Shown: one piece after another, positions 30,687-44,437 of the stretch | Layout: each line of letters begins with the position of its first letter | Position numbering within the stretch: position 1 is the stretch's first letter | Assembly (NCBI GenBank): GCA_029204225.1 | Contig: CM055107.1 | Coordinates: 14,630,900-14,694,899, forward strand | DNA length: 64,000 bases | Direction: 5' to 3' | Origin: Diphasiastrum complanatum | Taxonomy: Eukaryota > Streptophyta > Lycopodiopsida > Lycopodiales > Lycopodiaceae | Notes under the pieces: model-generated | Seen by the model: the letters and a program-made list of their open reading frames with translations, nothing else | What the model was told of the DNA's origin: nothing | Databases searched by the model: none | Translations under genes and position numbers: made by a program

Positions 30687-33600
30687 AACTTGAAAACTCC
30701 TCCATCTCTTTTGTGGTAGCCAAGCACCTAGTTGTGCCAAGAATGACATTGCTTAGGATTGCCACCTCATCAATCCTCATCTATTCTTGGCATAGAAGGT
30801 CACATTGGACATAGAATGACCTTTTGAATGAGGTGATCCTTGAACTGTGAGGTCTGCCTTGAAATTTGTGGGTTTTAAAGAGTTGGGCTAAGAAAGGTTT
30901 TAAAAAGCTGTAGGTTTTAGAAAGTTGGGCTAGGAAAGGTTTGTAACACCCACTTTGTAAAGGATAGTTGTTGCATTTTTTGCCCATATTTCAGACTGCT
31001 TAAAAAGCAGAATGGGCGACCCATCGTTTTCAAGGGTGATTATGTTTTGCGGATGCAAATTCTGCTTCATAATGGTCTTGTGAAAAAAGCTTAGCTTGGA
31101 AAACATAATCAATGTTTTCCAAATGTAGATTCTACTGCATAATGGTCATGTGAAAAAGGAACCACTATCCTCTACGAAATGGAATGAAGTGGGCAAATGA
31201 CATTCTGCCCAATAAAGAGTCATAGGTGATGCTCGGAGACTATGATTCTTTACCTCGCAGATATGATTCTTTACCTCGCAGATTGTCATCTGCTTGGCTC
31301 ATTCCATAATACAAGGGGTTGGAGCAAAAAGCAAAGGATTTTTCACCTTGCTTTGCAAAAGGCAAAAAGATGTGTTCAAATTGATTCATGAAGTAGTGAG
31401 AAAGTCAACATAAAAGAAAATGTCTTAAATTTTACAAACTCTACTAGATTATCAATATTTTGAAGGTTGTGTTTGTTGATACTTTCAGATAATCGACAAT
31501 ACATACTCTCATGAAACGCTATTCTGTCACGGCCTGCATGAACGCTATTGTCCATTCGATCGATAATTAGCGTGCTAGCTAGCTACTGAATGGAGGTTTT
31601 GCAAGCATGACAACACTGATAACCTCAAGCAAGATTGATCAAGCTAAAAGCCCGAGCTAGCTGTTGATGTCAAGCGATCTATGGCTCCTGAACCAGCAAA
31701 ATTGCATGCTATCAGAGATGTTAATCGTATCCTAGCTAGCAATCGTGGCTGCTAGTAGAAGTTAGAACGTTGGGAATTTGGTGCATCTGGTATGCAGATT
31801 AATGTTGCATCAGAAAATGGCAATATTTGCCAACACAGATGCTCCCCAGTCTCTGATTCCCACGCAGATCAAACAACTCTACATATATATTGGCTGAATT
31901 CCAGGAGAACGAAGGCTGATTCTGATAATCAATCATGATCGGCAGACCTACGCCCTGCCGTCTACAACAGCGCAATAGATGGAAGGTTCATCCAGGACTC
32001 GGCAATACCTGACGTTGTCCAACACAGTCGCTGCAGGTAGTGAGTCTGAATTATCAGTCATCAATATTTGGGTTGAGGCATCGATAATAAGTCAATATGT
32101 GGGCTGAAGCAGCTCATTATAGATGTGGTTCTCGAAGAGAAGGATGAGGTAGCTGCTTTGTTGCCAAAAGAATTCAGGATAAGAAAAATATAGATGCTAC
32201 TTCTCGTTGTTGTGTCGATAGGCAGCAGTCTGCTCCGCTCTACAGAATCAGAGGTTGTTCAAATGAAAACCATCGTGATGCTTCATGCAAACAGCCCATC
32301 TGTTTCCAGTATGAATGTTTTATCAGCTAGCGATGCTATCAAGGCACTGCGCACAAGTAACTACGGGAACCGATACTCTTCAGAAAAGAATTGTTTGCGG
32401 CCTCCTTATAGCAAACAAATGATGAGCAAGTAGTGATCTGATAATCCAATCACAATCACCACTCACAGACAAACTACTATCAATGTGTTCTTTCAAAAAC
32501 CATGCCTTAGACCGAGAAGGCCAAACTTTAAAATTTCGAGATTTATTGATGGATACCAGGTTCGCCACAACATTAAGAGTTGAGTAATTGCTTAATGATT
32601 ACCTGTTTCTACGCCATAGTTTATTTACCGCGTCAAGCATCTAAATGTTCTACGAAGTAAACTTTCAAAATCCCAATAGAGTAAGCTCCCTCCAGGTTAT
32701 CCCTTGAGTCAGCCTCATGTAATAGTTTTGAGGATCCTGGCACTGCCTCAGCCACACATCCAGGACTTCTCCCTCCCCTCATTTAGCTTTTTTAAGTCGT
32801 TCACTAGTTTACTTCCTCCCCTTAACCTCATTGTGTGGCAGAGGTGGTTTATTTTTTTCCCTTAACCTCATTGTGTGGCACAGGACAATAGTGGCAGAGC
32901 AATGACACGATTGGCCATGCTAAGTATTGGGAGCCCAAGATACCAACCTCTGGAAGTTCATATTCTTTATTACTAAAAATCCAAATGTCTTAATGAATTC
33001 ATAAAATGTGTCCACGCAAGAAGCCAACATGTAGTAACCATAATTTTCTATTATGAATAATGATATGAAAAATTTAAAAGCAGACTCAAAGCCCCTTGTG
33101 ACCAGCATCCAGAAATTCTGTCACTACATTTGAGACGATAGTTCCGAGCTCTACAGGCATTGTACCGAATATCGGAAAAAATTGATACACTCTATATGGA
33201 AGCTATTTTTTAATGTTTTTACATTAAAAAAATCGAAAAAAGGAAAATAAAATTTGAGTAAGAGGTTGGGAACGCTCAGAAACAATATGTTTGAAGTTTT
33301 GAACTGTCAAAAATGTTATTTCACTTTATAGCAGTCCACCTTGTAAGTCAGAACTTCAGAAACTCAGCTTCTACAGAGCAGTTGGTATCAAATTGTAGGA
33401 AAACACTGGCCAGATCATGAACATCCAATCCTGAAGTTTCTGTTATGAAACTACCACTGCAGTGTCCTGCAAAAAATGTCTCACTTTGTTTTAAAATGCC
33501 AATACAGCCCATCTTGTCAATCAGTCTTGTGCTACAGTCAGAGGCTTGACATCCAGTTGCTGTAAAGTGATGTTGGATACATCATCTGCCTCCAAAAGAG

Positions 33601-34275
33601 CCATCTGTATAGCTAGTTGTACATTTGTCAAGGTTCATATGCTCGGTAAATAAGTAGTATTTAACACCATAGTAACTTGCATCGGAAATGTTTTATGGAC
33701 AGAGATAAATTAGAGTTTTTCACAGCAATTTACTGCTTGTAATCCAACAAAACAATTGGCGAAAGGTCAACCGCCTCCAGGAAACACCATATCACTAACA
33801 AATAATGAGACATTTGCAAGCTCTCACAATTCCTACTGACCAATCATAACCAGCAACAGTAGATCAGTTGAGTACTTTCCCAACTCCTACAGAACCGCAT
33901 TCTTTAAATGTTTAAACTTGAAGAATTACAAGTATTAATCAGAGCCTACATCTGCTTCGGTTGAACAAAATGCATTTTTTAGGGAAGAAACCCGGAGAAT
34001 CTGTCTTTACATTTCAAAAAAATAGACAGCTTTGAAGGAAAAATTCCAGTTGCATCAGCAAACACAAAGAAAGCAGATTTGGAGCCCAAGCGAAAATTTC
34101 AATCTTAAATTTTTTTTCTTGTAAAAACCACATCCAGAGGATAGCAGAAAACCGGAGGTTTTGTTTTCTTCAAATTGCTTAGAAGTTAGTATAATACATT
34201 TAGTCAAGTAAGCTGACGGTTACAGACAGAAGCTCCACCCACCCACAACCGAAGGAAAACAAGGAGATCTCAGAC
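30687..34275. other. Interval without a supported gene
   Basis: It contains short near-duplicates (AGTTGGGCTA-GAAAGGTTT at about 30,872 and 30,918; ATGATTCTTTACCTCGCAGAT twice at 31,239 and 31,261; CCCTTAACCTCATTGTGTGGCA twice at 32,819 and 32,859). A 79-codon plus-strand frame at 32,194-32,433 has a hydrophobic start (MLLLVVVSIGSSLL) but no further support. Confidence 0.35.
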
Positions 34276-34348
34276 TTATTTGATTTGCTGAAGGACTTCT
34301 GCAAGCACAGCAAAATTGGAACCGGCTTGCATGGAAGAAGATGGAGCT

Positions 34349-34711
34349 TCATCTTCTGGTGCTAAGGCACCTCTTACTACGTGAGACCTGAGGTGGGCTG
34401 CTTTCACTGCGCCTGGACAGGAGCTGGCGCATGGCGGCAGAGGAGGAGGCCACATGGACAGCCGGATTCTCACGCACTTCATTGTTAAATTGCAAGCAGA
34501 CTGCCATGTGGCTCTGCAATGCATCCTCCACAGAGGCTGCCACAGCCCTGGATTTCCTCTGGCATTGCTCTTCCTTCACTGCCTCCGCACACAGCCCACA
34601 GATGAAGTGCCTACAGAACACTCCCCGAACACGCTCAATGTAGTCGGCTGTGCATTCCTCTTGCAGCCCACAGCACTCACACTTTGCATACTCTGCACTT
34701 GCTTCTGACAT
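34349..34711 (-). CDS. DUF1677 family protein, 120 aa
   Basis: The sequence MSEASAEYAKCECCGLQEEC then TADYIERVRGVFCRHFICGLC and AEAVKEE is the signature of the plant-specific DUF1677 family: a CX2C pair, EECT, YI..VR and a second CX2C in ICGLCAEAVKEE. The middle has DALQSHMAVCLQF and RENPAV, and the end has MRQLLSRRSESSPP, all typical. Length fits the family. The start at 34,711 is the first ATG; no signal peptide or membrane segment is seen. The function of the family is not known; the paired cysteines suggest metal binding. It appears intact and single-exon. A GA-rich run lies about 350 bp upstream on its strand. Confidence 0.88.
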   Translation of the reverse strand: MSEASAEYAKCECCGLQEECTADYIERVRGVFCRHFICGLCAEAVKEEQCQRKSRAVAASVEDALQSHMAVCLQFNNEVRENPAVHVASSSAAMRQLLSRRSESSPPQVSRSKRCLSTRR

Positions 34712-35052
34712 GCCGATGATCCCTCTCTCAACCTCCAATTTGCTCCAGGACCTGCTGCGCTGCACTGGAATTGCGATAATGAGTAATCAGAGTGTGTGTG
34801 CTTGTTTCTGTGAAGCTGATTGCAATGCCACTGCCATCGTCTTCTTTGTTGAGCTAATGGAAGCAGCTGCAGCAGCAGCTAAATAGACTCCCCAACACAC
34901 GGACTCCGCAGCGCGCCTTTGTTGCAGGACATCGTGGCTACAAGAAGCCAAGGGGGACCCCCCTCCATGTTCTGGACCCACCTAGCTCCCCTTCCCCCCA
35001 TCCCATATCTCCTGATCTCGCTCTCTCTCTCACCCTCGCGATCGCCATCTCT

Positions 35053-35099
<47 letters not shown>

Positions 35100-35870
35100 C
35101 ATAGTAGCTTCTGAATCCTCAATCACGACGGGCACACGACTTTCAAATCGAAGGGACTCTTTCATTTCTTACTTTCAAATGACGTGCAAACGAGAAAATA
35201 TATACCGTTTTTGAGCCTTTCCAAAAGCCTTATACCGGATGAAGTTTGACTTTGAAGCTTCACCTTTCAGATTGACACAACCCTTTAACTATTTATGAAG
35301 GCAAGTAGGCCGTCTACATGCATCAAAACCACCAAACTTCAAAACTGAAAAATGACCGGACGGGTCAGTCATGGGGGTCAGCCCAGGCTGGGCCACGGGC
35401 AACAGCCGGTGGAAAGAGCGGGCCCCACCGGGACGTTATTCGGTGTGTCAGTTTGCGCTTTGTTGGAAAAAATTAAAAAAAATTATTTATCCGTCACCAA
35501 TCTAAAAATTAAATAAATAATAAATAAATAACCCAATAATAAGCATTTATACAAGAGAAAAATATATAAATAAATACCATATAAATGAAAAAACAAGGGA
35601 ACATGAGAATAATAATAATAAAAATATATATACGAAAACATGGTGTCTACATCCTCAAGTAGGTGGGAATGTACTTGGGAGGCCCTTTTTCTCTTCTTCC
35701 AATTTAAATGGAATTTAAGGAAAATGCATACCCCCTTGACCTACCCATGTTATAGGGAGGGGGAGAGAGTAGGACCCTCCACATGGGAAGTGGGTCTCAT
35801 TAGTCATGTGCCCAATGGCCCACCTACCCCGAACCCTTGGGAGCTGAGAGTTGAGAGGAGCTTTGGGAAA
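34712..35870. other. Upstream region of the DUF1677 gene and AT-rich DNA
   Basis: It includes the CT tract at 35,059-35,097, a GC-rich patch at about 35,350-35,450 and an A/T-only stretch at 35,465-35,640 rich in AAATAAATA that may be a matrix-attachment-like region. No further gene was recognised. Confidence 0.4.
35059..35097. repeat. (CT)n microsatellite, about 39 bp
   Basis: Perfect CT repeats preceded by CTCCCTCC. On the DUF1677 gene strand this is a GA tract in the 5' region, a usual site type for plant GAGA-binding (BBR/BPC) factors. Confidence 0.9.
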
Positions 35871-35879
35871 TTTTGGACG

Positions 35880-36440
35880 GCGGTCCGATTTGGCCCATTC
35901 TACCACTTTCTAGTGAGGGTTTTGAAATTATCGAAAACCACCAAAGATTACAGAGTCATGACCAGCCTTGCAAATTTCGGACTCTTTGGTCCAATTTGGC
36001 CCATTCAACCAATTTCTAGTGACTTGTTCAAAATTACCCAAAACTAGTCGCAACTTCCTTTCATGCGCACCTAAGGCTAGGGAGTTGAGATGATATTGCA
36101 AATTTCAAACTCTTGGGTCCAATTTGGCCCCTTCAACTACAGTTTGGCAATTCTTTCCGAATTACCCATAGTAGTGCAACTTCCATTTACATGTTTGGAT
36201 TTTTTTGGCCTAATTCGGCCCCCTCTACCATACTCGTGCTGCTACTTCCTTTAACACGGAGCTAGAATAGAGGAGTTGAGGCCAGCTTTGCAATTTGGAC
36301 TCTCGAATCCACTTTGGCGCATTCTACCAATTTGTAGTGATTGTTTCTGAATAACTCATTATAGATGCTATTACTTTTAACAAGGAGCTAAAATTGAGGA
36401 GCTGGTACCAGCCTTACAAATTTCGGACTATTCGGTTACT
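35880..36440. repeat. Diverged tandem repeat, about five units of 90-130 bp
   Basis: Each unit has TTGGTCCAATTTGGCCCATTC-like sequence (about 35,883, 35,988, 36,116, 36,207, 36,309), then CAATTTCTAGTGA, a GAATTACCCA-like block, a CTTCCTTTAACA-like block and GCAAATTTCGGACTC. Divergence between units suggests an old array. Confidence 0.7.
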
Positions 36441-38361
36441 TCATGAAAGAGAATGTTCATATGAATTGATCCCCAAAATGGTAAAGTCGGAGTTGCGTCC
36501 ACAAAAAGTGCAGGCTTGAGTCTTGGGCGTGATGGAGTAGGATACCTCGGAGCTCACACTCCAAGGCCTAATGTGTGGATGTACAACGTACATATAGTAC
36601 ATAACAAAGACTTGTTGCAATATAAAACACATGAACTTGTACTGCTTATTATGAGCCAATCATGGGCCTTCCATATGGGAGGTAATGTGGACTACTTTAT
36701 TGATCATTATTTTGGATGTTGTTGGGTTTTTTTATATGAAATTCACATTTATGTGCATTTCTCACATTTCAATGATCTACAAGTTAGGCAAAGGACTCTA
36801 TGCAATAATTGGACATGTCTACAAGTCGAGATGGATATGGGAATGCAACTAGATTGTCACTCTATTGCCAAGTTGGAGAATCTATAATTGAGGTGGCCCT
36901 AACAAATGTACAAGTGTCACCCAATTAAGCCCTAACAAATGTACAAATGTCACCCAATTTAGCCTTGTCTTATCATTTCAAGTGATAATTTTTATTAAAA
37001 AAAACAATAAATACTATTCTAATTTGTCTTACATTCCATTACTGCAAGACCTTAGCACTTGACAAAGTGGTGGAATCAACACATGTGGCCCTATAAAAGC
37101 TCATATTGAGTATCAATAGACCAACATTCTCATTCTTTCTTTTTGGATTTCTTTTTCAACTTGTCATGGTTTGGATTCACGAAGATCAGGACTGAGATAA
37201 CTTAAGAGTAAATTGTGGTTCATTGAGTACTTTTGCATTGTAAGTTTGACTACTTATTAGGGCCATTTCAAACTACATTGCGTGTCAAGTCCCGAATTCA
37301 AAATGGAGTTTTTTCATTGGTCCACGGATGAAAAGTGGGTCTCCTCTCCTTTTAGATGTATGCTAAGTGCCACCATGTGGCAGATGAGATGGCATGGTAC
37401 CCTTGCCATGTAAGGGCAACTCAAGCCCATCTTTTGAACCTAGGAACATTGCCTCACATGTTGAGTTGCTAAGATAAACGGTCCAATGATATGGCAAGAA
37501 TTCAAATTGACCAATTAGATTGTGGCCCTCCATCTAGCACTTACCAACCAAATCTAAAAGGAAGGTGGTTTATTGCCCCATCAACTCACTTGCGAAGGTT
37601 TGAAAAATGGGAGACAAGTTAAAGGGCCACACAAAGGGACTTGCCACTTATCTAAAGTGTCCCTTAACATATATTAGAGACATTATGATATATTGTGACC
37701 ATAATTTGGTGATTAGCTCATGATGTCATTATAAAACTAGCAATGTTGGGAGGCAACTCTCGTGGCCTTTTTTATTCAAGTGAGGTACTTGAATATGTTA
37801 TTCCTATGCCTTTGCATGTGGGGTCCACCCTCTTAAGAAGATCTCAATTACATTATAGTAGGCAAGAATTTTAGCAATCAAATTTCATAAGTACTACTAT
37901 CATAGGGTCACAAAATTGTCAACAATGAGTTCATGTTGGATTGTTATCTCAATGGCAATTGGCTTGCCTCCAAACTTCAACCTAAAAAGAGAAATCATTG
38001 GTGGATACAAATTTGGAGGAGCTCATGTTTTGATTGGTTCACGAAATAGTATCACACCCCATGCTCCTGCTAGACAATCATTAACTACATAAAGCTCAAA
38101 CCATTATGTTGCCAACTTGAGATATCACACTTATATATGGATGTATGCTAGTATAGTTTGAGTGACGGGGGACACATATTACTACCTTAAGTACGCTCTT
38201 GTAGTCACACGATGTAGATTGCTATCACATGGAAGATGGATATAAAATTTACTATTTCCCAAAATTCTAACCAAAGGACAATCTATAATTTGAGTGAAAG
38301 GAACATACGAATTCTACTTTAAATCCTTAAATATGATCTTGTAGTCACACATTGTAGACTA
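36441..38361. other. AT-rich interval without a recognisable gene
   Basis: One duplicated clause (CCCTAACAAATGTACAA-TGTCACCCAATT at about 36,897 and 36,931) is present. No conserved domain was seen in any frame. Confidence 0.4.
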
Positions 38362-38450
38362 TAGTCACATGGAAAAATGATATTATTTTCCTTAGTCACA
38401 TGGAAAAATGATATTATTTTCCTTAGTCACATGGAAAAATGATATTGTTT
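38362..38450. repeat. Three tandem copies of a 31-bp unit
   Basis: TAGTCACATGGAAAAATGAT plus ATTATTTTCCT is repeated head to tail at 38,362, 38,393 and 38,424, nearly without change, so the expansion is recent. Confidence 0.9.
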
Positions 38451-38888
38451 GCCTTTTTTCCAAGTAGTCTAAGCAAAGGACAATGTTGCCTAGTTATTAG
38501 ATCTTAACGATTGCTGCTAAGATCAAGGTTCAAGTAAAATAAGGATACTCCTCTCTCAAACTAGCTTCATGAACTCTCAAGGTGATGTTGAGAATAAATA
38601 AACATTATCTACTTAAAAAAAAAACATTATCCACCTAAAAAGAAGATAAACATCATCGAAGAGAAACTTCACGTGTGGTGTACATTGACATTCATCATAA
38701 ACAATAATGATGACAAACATGCAATGATGCAATGAATGTCAAATACATGTTCTTTGATGTTCTTTTATGCAAGTTGGTGGACATGTGCAACTCTTGTTCA
38801 GTAAATCATTGAGTCTATAATAGCATCTACTCTACTATCCATACGTAGATTATTGCATACATATGGATATTTAGTTGACCACATAAAT

Positions 38889-39026
<138 letters not shown>

Positions 39027-39829
39027 GTACTAGATAATTATTTTCTCATAGATGTGGTAAGATAATTATTTTCTCATAGATGTATACCACTATATTTAAA
39101 TCACCTTTGTTCCTCTTGGTACAGAGGTTTGAATATGTGTAGTAAGCATTTGCTATAAGTGTACATGAAGTCTTTTATGACAATATCTTAAGTGTTATTT
39201 TTCTCTCTCTAAAAAGAAACCATTTATATTAAGGACTTGCTACACATAGAGGGTGATTATGTAGCATTCCGAGAGAGCTAGCTTTGAGGAATACCACATA
39301 AAAATGAAAATTCTATCACTTGTATAGAATTTTCAAAAGAAAATTTGCCCAAAACATGTTCCAAATGTTTTGCTAATCTAAAGTAAAGTGAGAATTTTTT
39401 TTGTTTTATGGCAAGTGGAAGATCCATCCTCCTCATTACTATCAATCAAAACATTATCTTCATCCCTATGCAATCCGAGGTCAACTACCACACATGCCCT
39501 TGTTCTTCTTGATGAAGGTCCAACAACACATTCTTTTCTTGGAAGCCTTTGACAAATGATTTCCTTTGTTGTTTTTCAAAGTCGACCTGAATTCATTAAT
39601 TCAAAATCATAAACAATAATGTCAACTTCCTCAAGGACAAGGTGACTTATGTGGGAATGATTTTTGGTTGTGCGACGTTTTCTTTTACCATTTGACTTTG
39701 CAATCATTTCAGGAACATACTTTCATGTTATATGCATCATGATGCTTTGTTCGATACCAATATACGTTAATAGATACAATCTCTCCATTCTCAGACTTTA
39801 ACAAATCGATAACCTTGCATAACCAAAAG

Positions 39830-40620
39830 AGATGGCCAAGAGGATCATCATCTACAAGTGTGGAGCCATTTTACCCACCTTGATTTTCTTGCACATTTCA
39901 CTTCCAAAAGCTAGCAAGTTCTTCTTGTCTTTGACGAGATTTGTGAATTCCCAAATACATCTCTCTGGAAGGAATGGAGATCATTTGTTGAATATCCTCA
40001 AGAATAGTAGAAACCTTGCAAGGTTTCTTCAAAAGATGAACCTTGCACAGAATTTCTAAAATCAAACGTTTGCTTCAGATGGAGAACAATGGGAAGGGGA
40101 ATATAAGCTCCTTCAAGAATAGATACCATCTTCGGTAAACTCATCTTCACGAGAAAGTCTTATTGAGAACACGCAAAAAACATTTGATCAATATGGTCAT
40201 GTGTATGACCCACAAGAAGAAATCCAACTTTAATTTTTTTGAAGATCTCCTTCTCCACCAACATAGTAAGATAAGCGAGCAACATTTGATTTTTATTTTC
40301 TCTAGCCGTATTATCAAGCTGCAAATATAGTACTTGGGGCAAAACACCTTCCTAGTTTGTGATTATATAATGCAAAATAGTAATTTTCAAGTTAGGATCA
40401 TTATGAACATAGGTCAAGAATACACGAGCCTGAAGTGCTCGATGGTAGATAAGAGACCTGACATATTGGATTCATGTTGAATATCAAATTGAGAAATAGA
40501 CAATACGTCTGGGTTGTTGAGTCGATTGTTATCAAATAATCGACAACAATTTCACCAATAGCTTTAAAGCACAAATTCTTGAATTTTTTAGTATTTGGAC
40601 ACGATATAAAATCATTAGAT
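39830..40620 (-). pseudogene. DUF7869-like fragment (middle and C-terminal part)
   Basis: The minus strand encodes DPNLKITILHY, then LPQVLYLQLDNTARENKNQ and VGFLLVGHTHDHIDQMF. This is the conserved core of DUF7869-type proteins (LDNT.RENKN and GHTH..IDQ.F), which are multicopy in many plant genomes and look transposase-like. Flanking frames contain stops, so it is dead. The N-terminal part of the same family is on the plus strand at 42.7-43.6 kb. Confidence 0.65.
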
Positions 40621-42139
40621 TAAAACTACTAAATTAGAAAAATGAGTATTCTAATTTGCCTTGTAGCATGTGAATTATCCTCTGAATGTCATTTCCAAGT
40701 TATTGCCTCTTCATTTGCCTATGGTAGCTATAGCGAATCATTCTCACTGCCTATTAGTGTCGCTTTTGAGTTTGAAGCCCTTGCCATAAAATCTTGTAAG
40801 AGTATGATGCTTCCTCTTTGTAAAGAATAAGATACATATATTTTTAAGCTAACCATAATGATGCCCTTAGCAATTGAGCAAAGAGAAAATTGAGCTTGAT
40901 AATATCAAGCCAACTTAGAACAATGGACAAGTTGCATCTCTTAGAGATAGTGAGTCCCCGTCATATGCAATAAAAGAAGGGAAAACTCTATCTAGCAATG
41001 ATTTAATCTATCCACTTGTGCTTGGAATTGATGAAGGAAAATATCATTAGTATGCAACCAATTTTGAATATGGTTGGTTTGATAAATATTCTTTGAACGT
41101 AAGACATGATGCCAATTTGCTACCTTATAATGTAGACTTAGTGAAATTACAAACTATATGGAGTATTCAAGACACTATGGTGAAGGTTGAGATAGTTGTG
41201 GTATAGCTTGTTATATTCGCCATAAATCAAATACTCCAATTCAAAGGGTCAAGACCTATATACAAAAGCGTCACATTTGGATTGAAATAAAGCAAAAAAA
41301 CCTTAAAGTTTCTCTTTTAAAATAATTTTTTTTTTCTAAGTCGGTTTTCAATATTTTAAATTCAAAAGGATAGATCTTGCTGGAGATCCTCTTTTGCCAC
41401 TTCAATATTTTTGAATGATGCCATGATCCTCAATAGCATAGTATCTTTAAATAATATATCAACCAAAGCTTTGACTTTCCCACCTTCTTCAATGATGCCA
41501 ACTTATAATTTGATTTTACTCAAATGTTTGATACACACTCTTTCTTGAGTATCTCCTAAATATTGCTTCATCCTAATTATGTCATCTACATTGACTTTTA
41601 GCCAATTTGGGATAAACTCACTTTTCCCCCCCTTCTTGGACATTGTCTATGTTATCACCATCACTTTTTGTCATCTTCAGCTTCTCAATCTGCAATAAGA
41701 TATTTTACATCACTTTTCAAAACTTGACACGATACCGAGTATCGATCTTCTCTATTGTTCCAATAAAGTTTTCGATATCCTATATATTAGTACAGTTGAG
41801 AAGATTATTTATCATTTTTGGGTACATCGAAGTAACATATCTCCCAGTTCAAGAAGTTTGTGGAATAGCTCCCTTTCCAGAAAAATGTCGACCGCGCAGT
41901 CAGATTTTGTCAAAAGGGGGGGGGGGGGTAACAGTGGCAAAAATCAACTGGCAAGAAAAGCCTCGAATCCTATGCTCCCTAGATCATGTGGGTGGAAATG
42001 AGACATGGGGAACATTATATAGTGGTGGACCCCAAATTTTATAAGATTCGATAAATAAAAATTCAAATCCATTCATTGAATTTAATATTTTTTGAGGTCT
42101 ATGATTGGGGCTATAAAGGGGCTTAGAATTTTTATTTAA
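40621..42139. other. Interval without a recognisable gene
   Basis: It contains a run of 10 Gs near 41,919. Minor frames at 40,642-40,830 and 41,643-42,044 (plus) carry no known motif. Confidence 0.35.
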
Positions 42140-43600
42140 GTGAACTTAGTTTGTTTTTGTCTTTGCTTTGTGTGCACATTGTTTTCACCATACGTGTCTC
42201 AAGGTGAACTTTCTGTTTCCACTTGCACGATTTCGCTCTCAAGCTATCTCTTGGAATCTGAGGTCAAGTGTCAGGAAAGCACCACAAGAAGTGCAGATGT
42301 CGCTATTTCTATGAGCTCTTATGTCGAGTCAGAGTTTCAGAATGAGCATGTTGTTTTAGAACGTCCCATTTCAAATCTGGTTGAATCTTCTTTTGTTGAT
42401 TTGTCCTCTGATTCAAGTATACATTTCAATGGTGAGGGAGGTTAGTTTGAGTGTGATATTGAATAATTTTGTCAATGCATGTTTGATCAAGGTCTTTCGA
42501 CAAATGATGAAGATATTGATGAGAATGCTATGATGGAGACTGAGGATGACAATGATGGCAACGACATTGACGATGGACGAGAATGATGCTGACGCCTATG
42601 ACAATGTCCGAAAGTCTCTAACAGGTGGGAAGGGATTTCATGTTGATCGAAGATTTTTAAGCTATGACCGTGGGGGAATATTTTTTTTATTGTCATCATC
42701 TTAGCTGAAGGATACACTTAAGGTCGCATGTGGTAGTAATGGTTGCATAAAAAGTTTGGTACTTCTAGATTAAAGTCCTTAAGATCTTATTACCTAAGTC
42801 TTAATCGAGAAGAGCAAGAGGTGTATCTTACGTCTACAGTGAAGCTGGACATTAAAGATCAAATCGAGTACAGCTTGGGATATTACATTGTTTGTAGAAG
42901 TGCATTCAAACATGTTCATTCTATTGGAAATTCAAGATTGGATAGGTTGCATGAGAGGCTTTTAAGAAATGCTTCTATTTATAATCCTCGATACAATCTA
43001 TGGTTGGTCCAGTTGGAAATTAATATCTTGGATGGAGAGCTATTTTAGTTCTCACGCCGAGATTATGCCAACTACTGGTAGGTGACACCCGACGGACAAT
43101 TTTACAAGGCGTGAGGTGTACAAAATCTACAAGGAGGACATAATTCGTGGAAATGAGTAATTTATTAGCTATAGTCATTTCACCAGGCTTTGGAAGCACT
43201 ATTTTAGCAATGTATTAAAGTGAGGATAGGAGTATGCAATATATGTGCATCGCTCAAAGTTCAAAGGCAAAATGCAAAGTCGAGTATAGATAAAGGTACT
43301 GGTAGTAAAATTTTGCAATGCGTTTTGATTGTAAATGCTCTTGTTTCTTTGAGATGACTTTTGAAAATTTTAAATATGTAGCTAAGGTGAATGAAGCCCC
43401 TAGAGTGCATCGAGAACAACAAGCTGAAGAAAGAGCAAAGTTAACAAAGCACATGAAAAAATGGATGTTGGAATTGTTATTGATGGCATGGATAAAAAAA
43501 AGACTTACCTTCCACACTTCGTAAGAGTTCCAATTAATATCAAAGAAGATACATTTGTTCAAATGTATCCAATTCGATAAGGTTCTCTTTACAAAATGTG
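42140..43600 (+). pseudogene. DUF7869-like fragment (N-terminal part)
   Basis: Plus-strand segments include an acidic Ser-rich leader (42,140-42,445), LKSLRSYYLSLNREEQEVYL with YIVCRSAFKHVHSIGNSRLDRL (42,743-42,990), and VIDGMDKKKTYLPHF (about 43,470-43,520). These correspond to the N-terminal, VC..AF and DGMDQ.K..LPHF stretches that precede the LDNT core in this family. Stops and shifts between them show decay. Together with 39,830-40,620 it covers one protein, but the pieces face opposite ways. Confidence 0.6.
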
Positions 43601-44387
43601 GTGGAAAATGAATCAAGGTTGCCTACAAAAATATGAGAGACATGTTTCATAATATCATGAGAAGAAAATTTTGCAATATACACACATAGATAGTCAGAGG
43701 ACTTTACAAGGTTGGTCTTTGATTGATTAGTGTAAACAATTCATTGGGATTGTTAAGGTAGCAACGACATGGTCAAAATAAGCTAGTATTGAAAATTGCC
43801 CAAGATTGTTAGGATTCCTTGGACATTCTATCTACAAGCTCATAAAGGCCCTAAAAAGACAAGAAGGAAAAGATACAAAAAGATGGTAAGGGCAAAGAAT
43901 AGAAATTTAATTTGGGAAAAAAATCATCTAGTCTATAGGCTGAAAAAATATACAAAATTATTTTGAAAGAGCTTAAGAAACCCAATGATAGTATTGGGGA
44001 TATTTAAGCAAGGAATCTCTTTTATTGTGTAGAATATCTCTACAATCGAAAGGATATTCCAGATATACAATCAACAACATTACCTGAAATTGGTGACTTT
44101 TTTGGAGTTGAAGATATTCATGACAAGTTGAATAGGTAAGGCCAAAGATACTTTTGGATTTCAACAAAACTTTGCAAGTGGAGTGGCAATTTAATAATTG
44201 AAATAATCACCCAAAAGTGTTGAATCAATTTTCCAATGAAGCTTTTTCAAACACATGGTAACGTGATTGCATTGTTCCTACTTTTAAGGGCAGTGGCATA
44301 AATTTAGTTTGATACTTGTGGAGTTATGTAATGCTTCTTGGTTTTCAAGGGAGGCTCGAACTTGGGACCAAAGAAACTTTGTAGTAG

Positions 44388-44437
<50 letters not shown>

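Noticed and set aside
32194-32433. Secreted peptide gene with hydrophobic start
   Set aside because: Only a hydrophobic start and no family resemblance; isolated in non-coding DNA.
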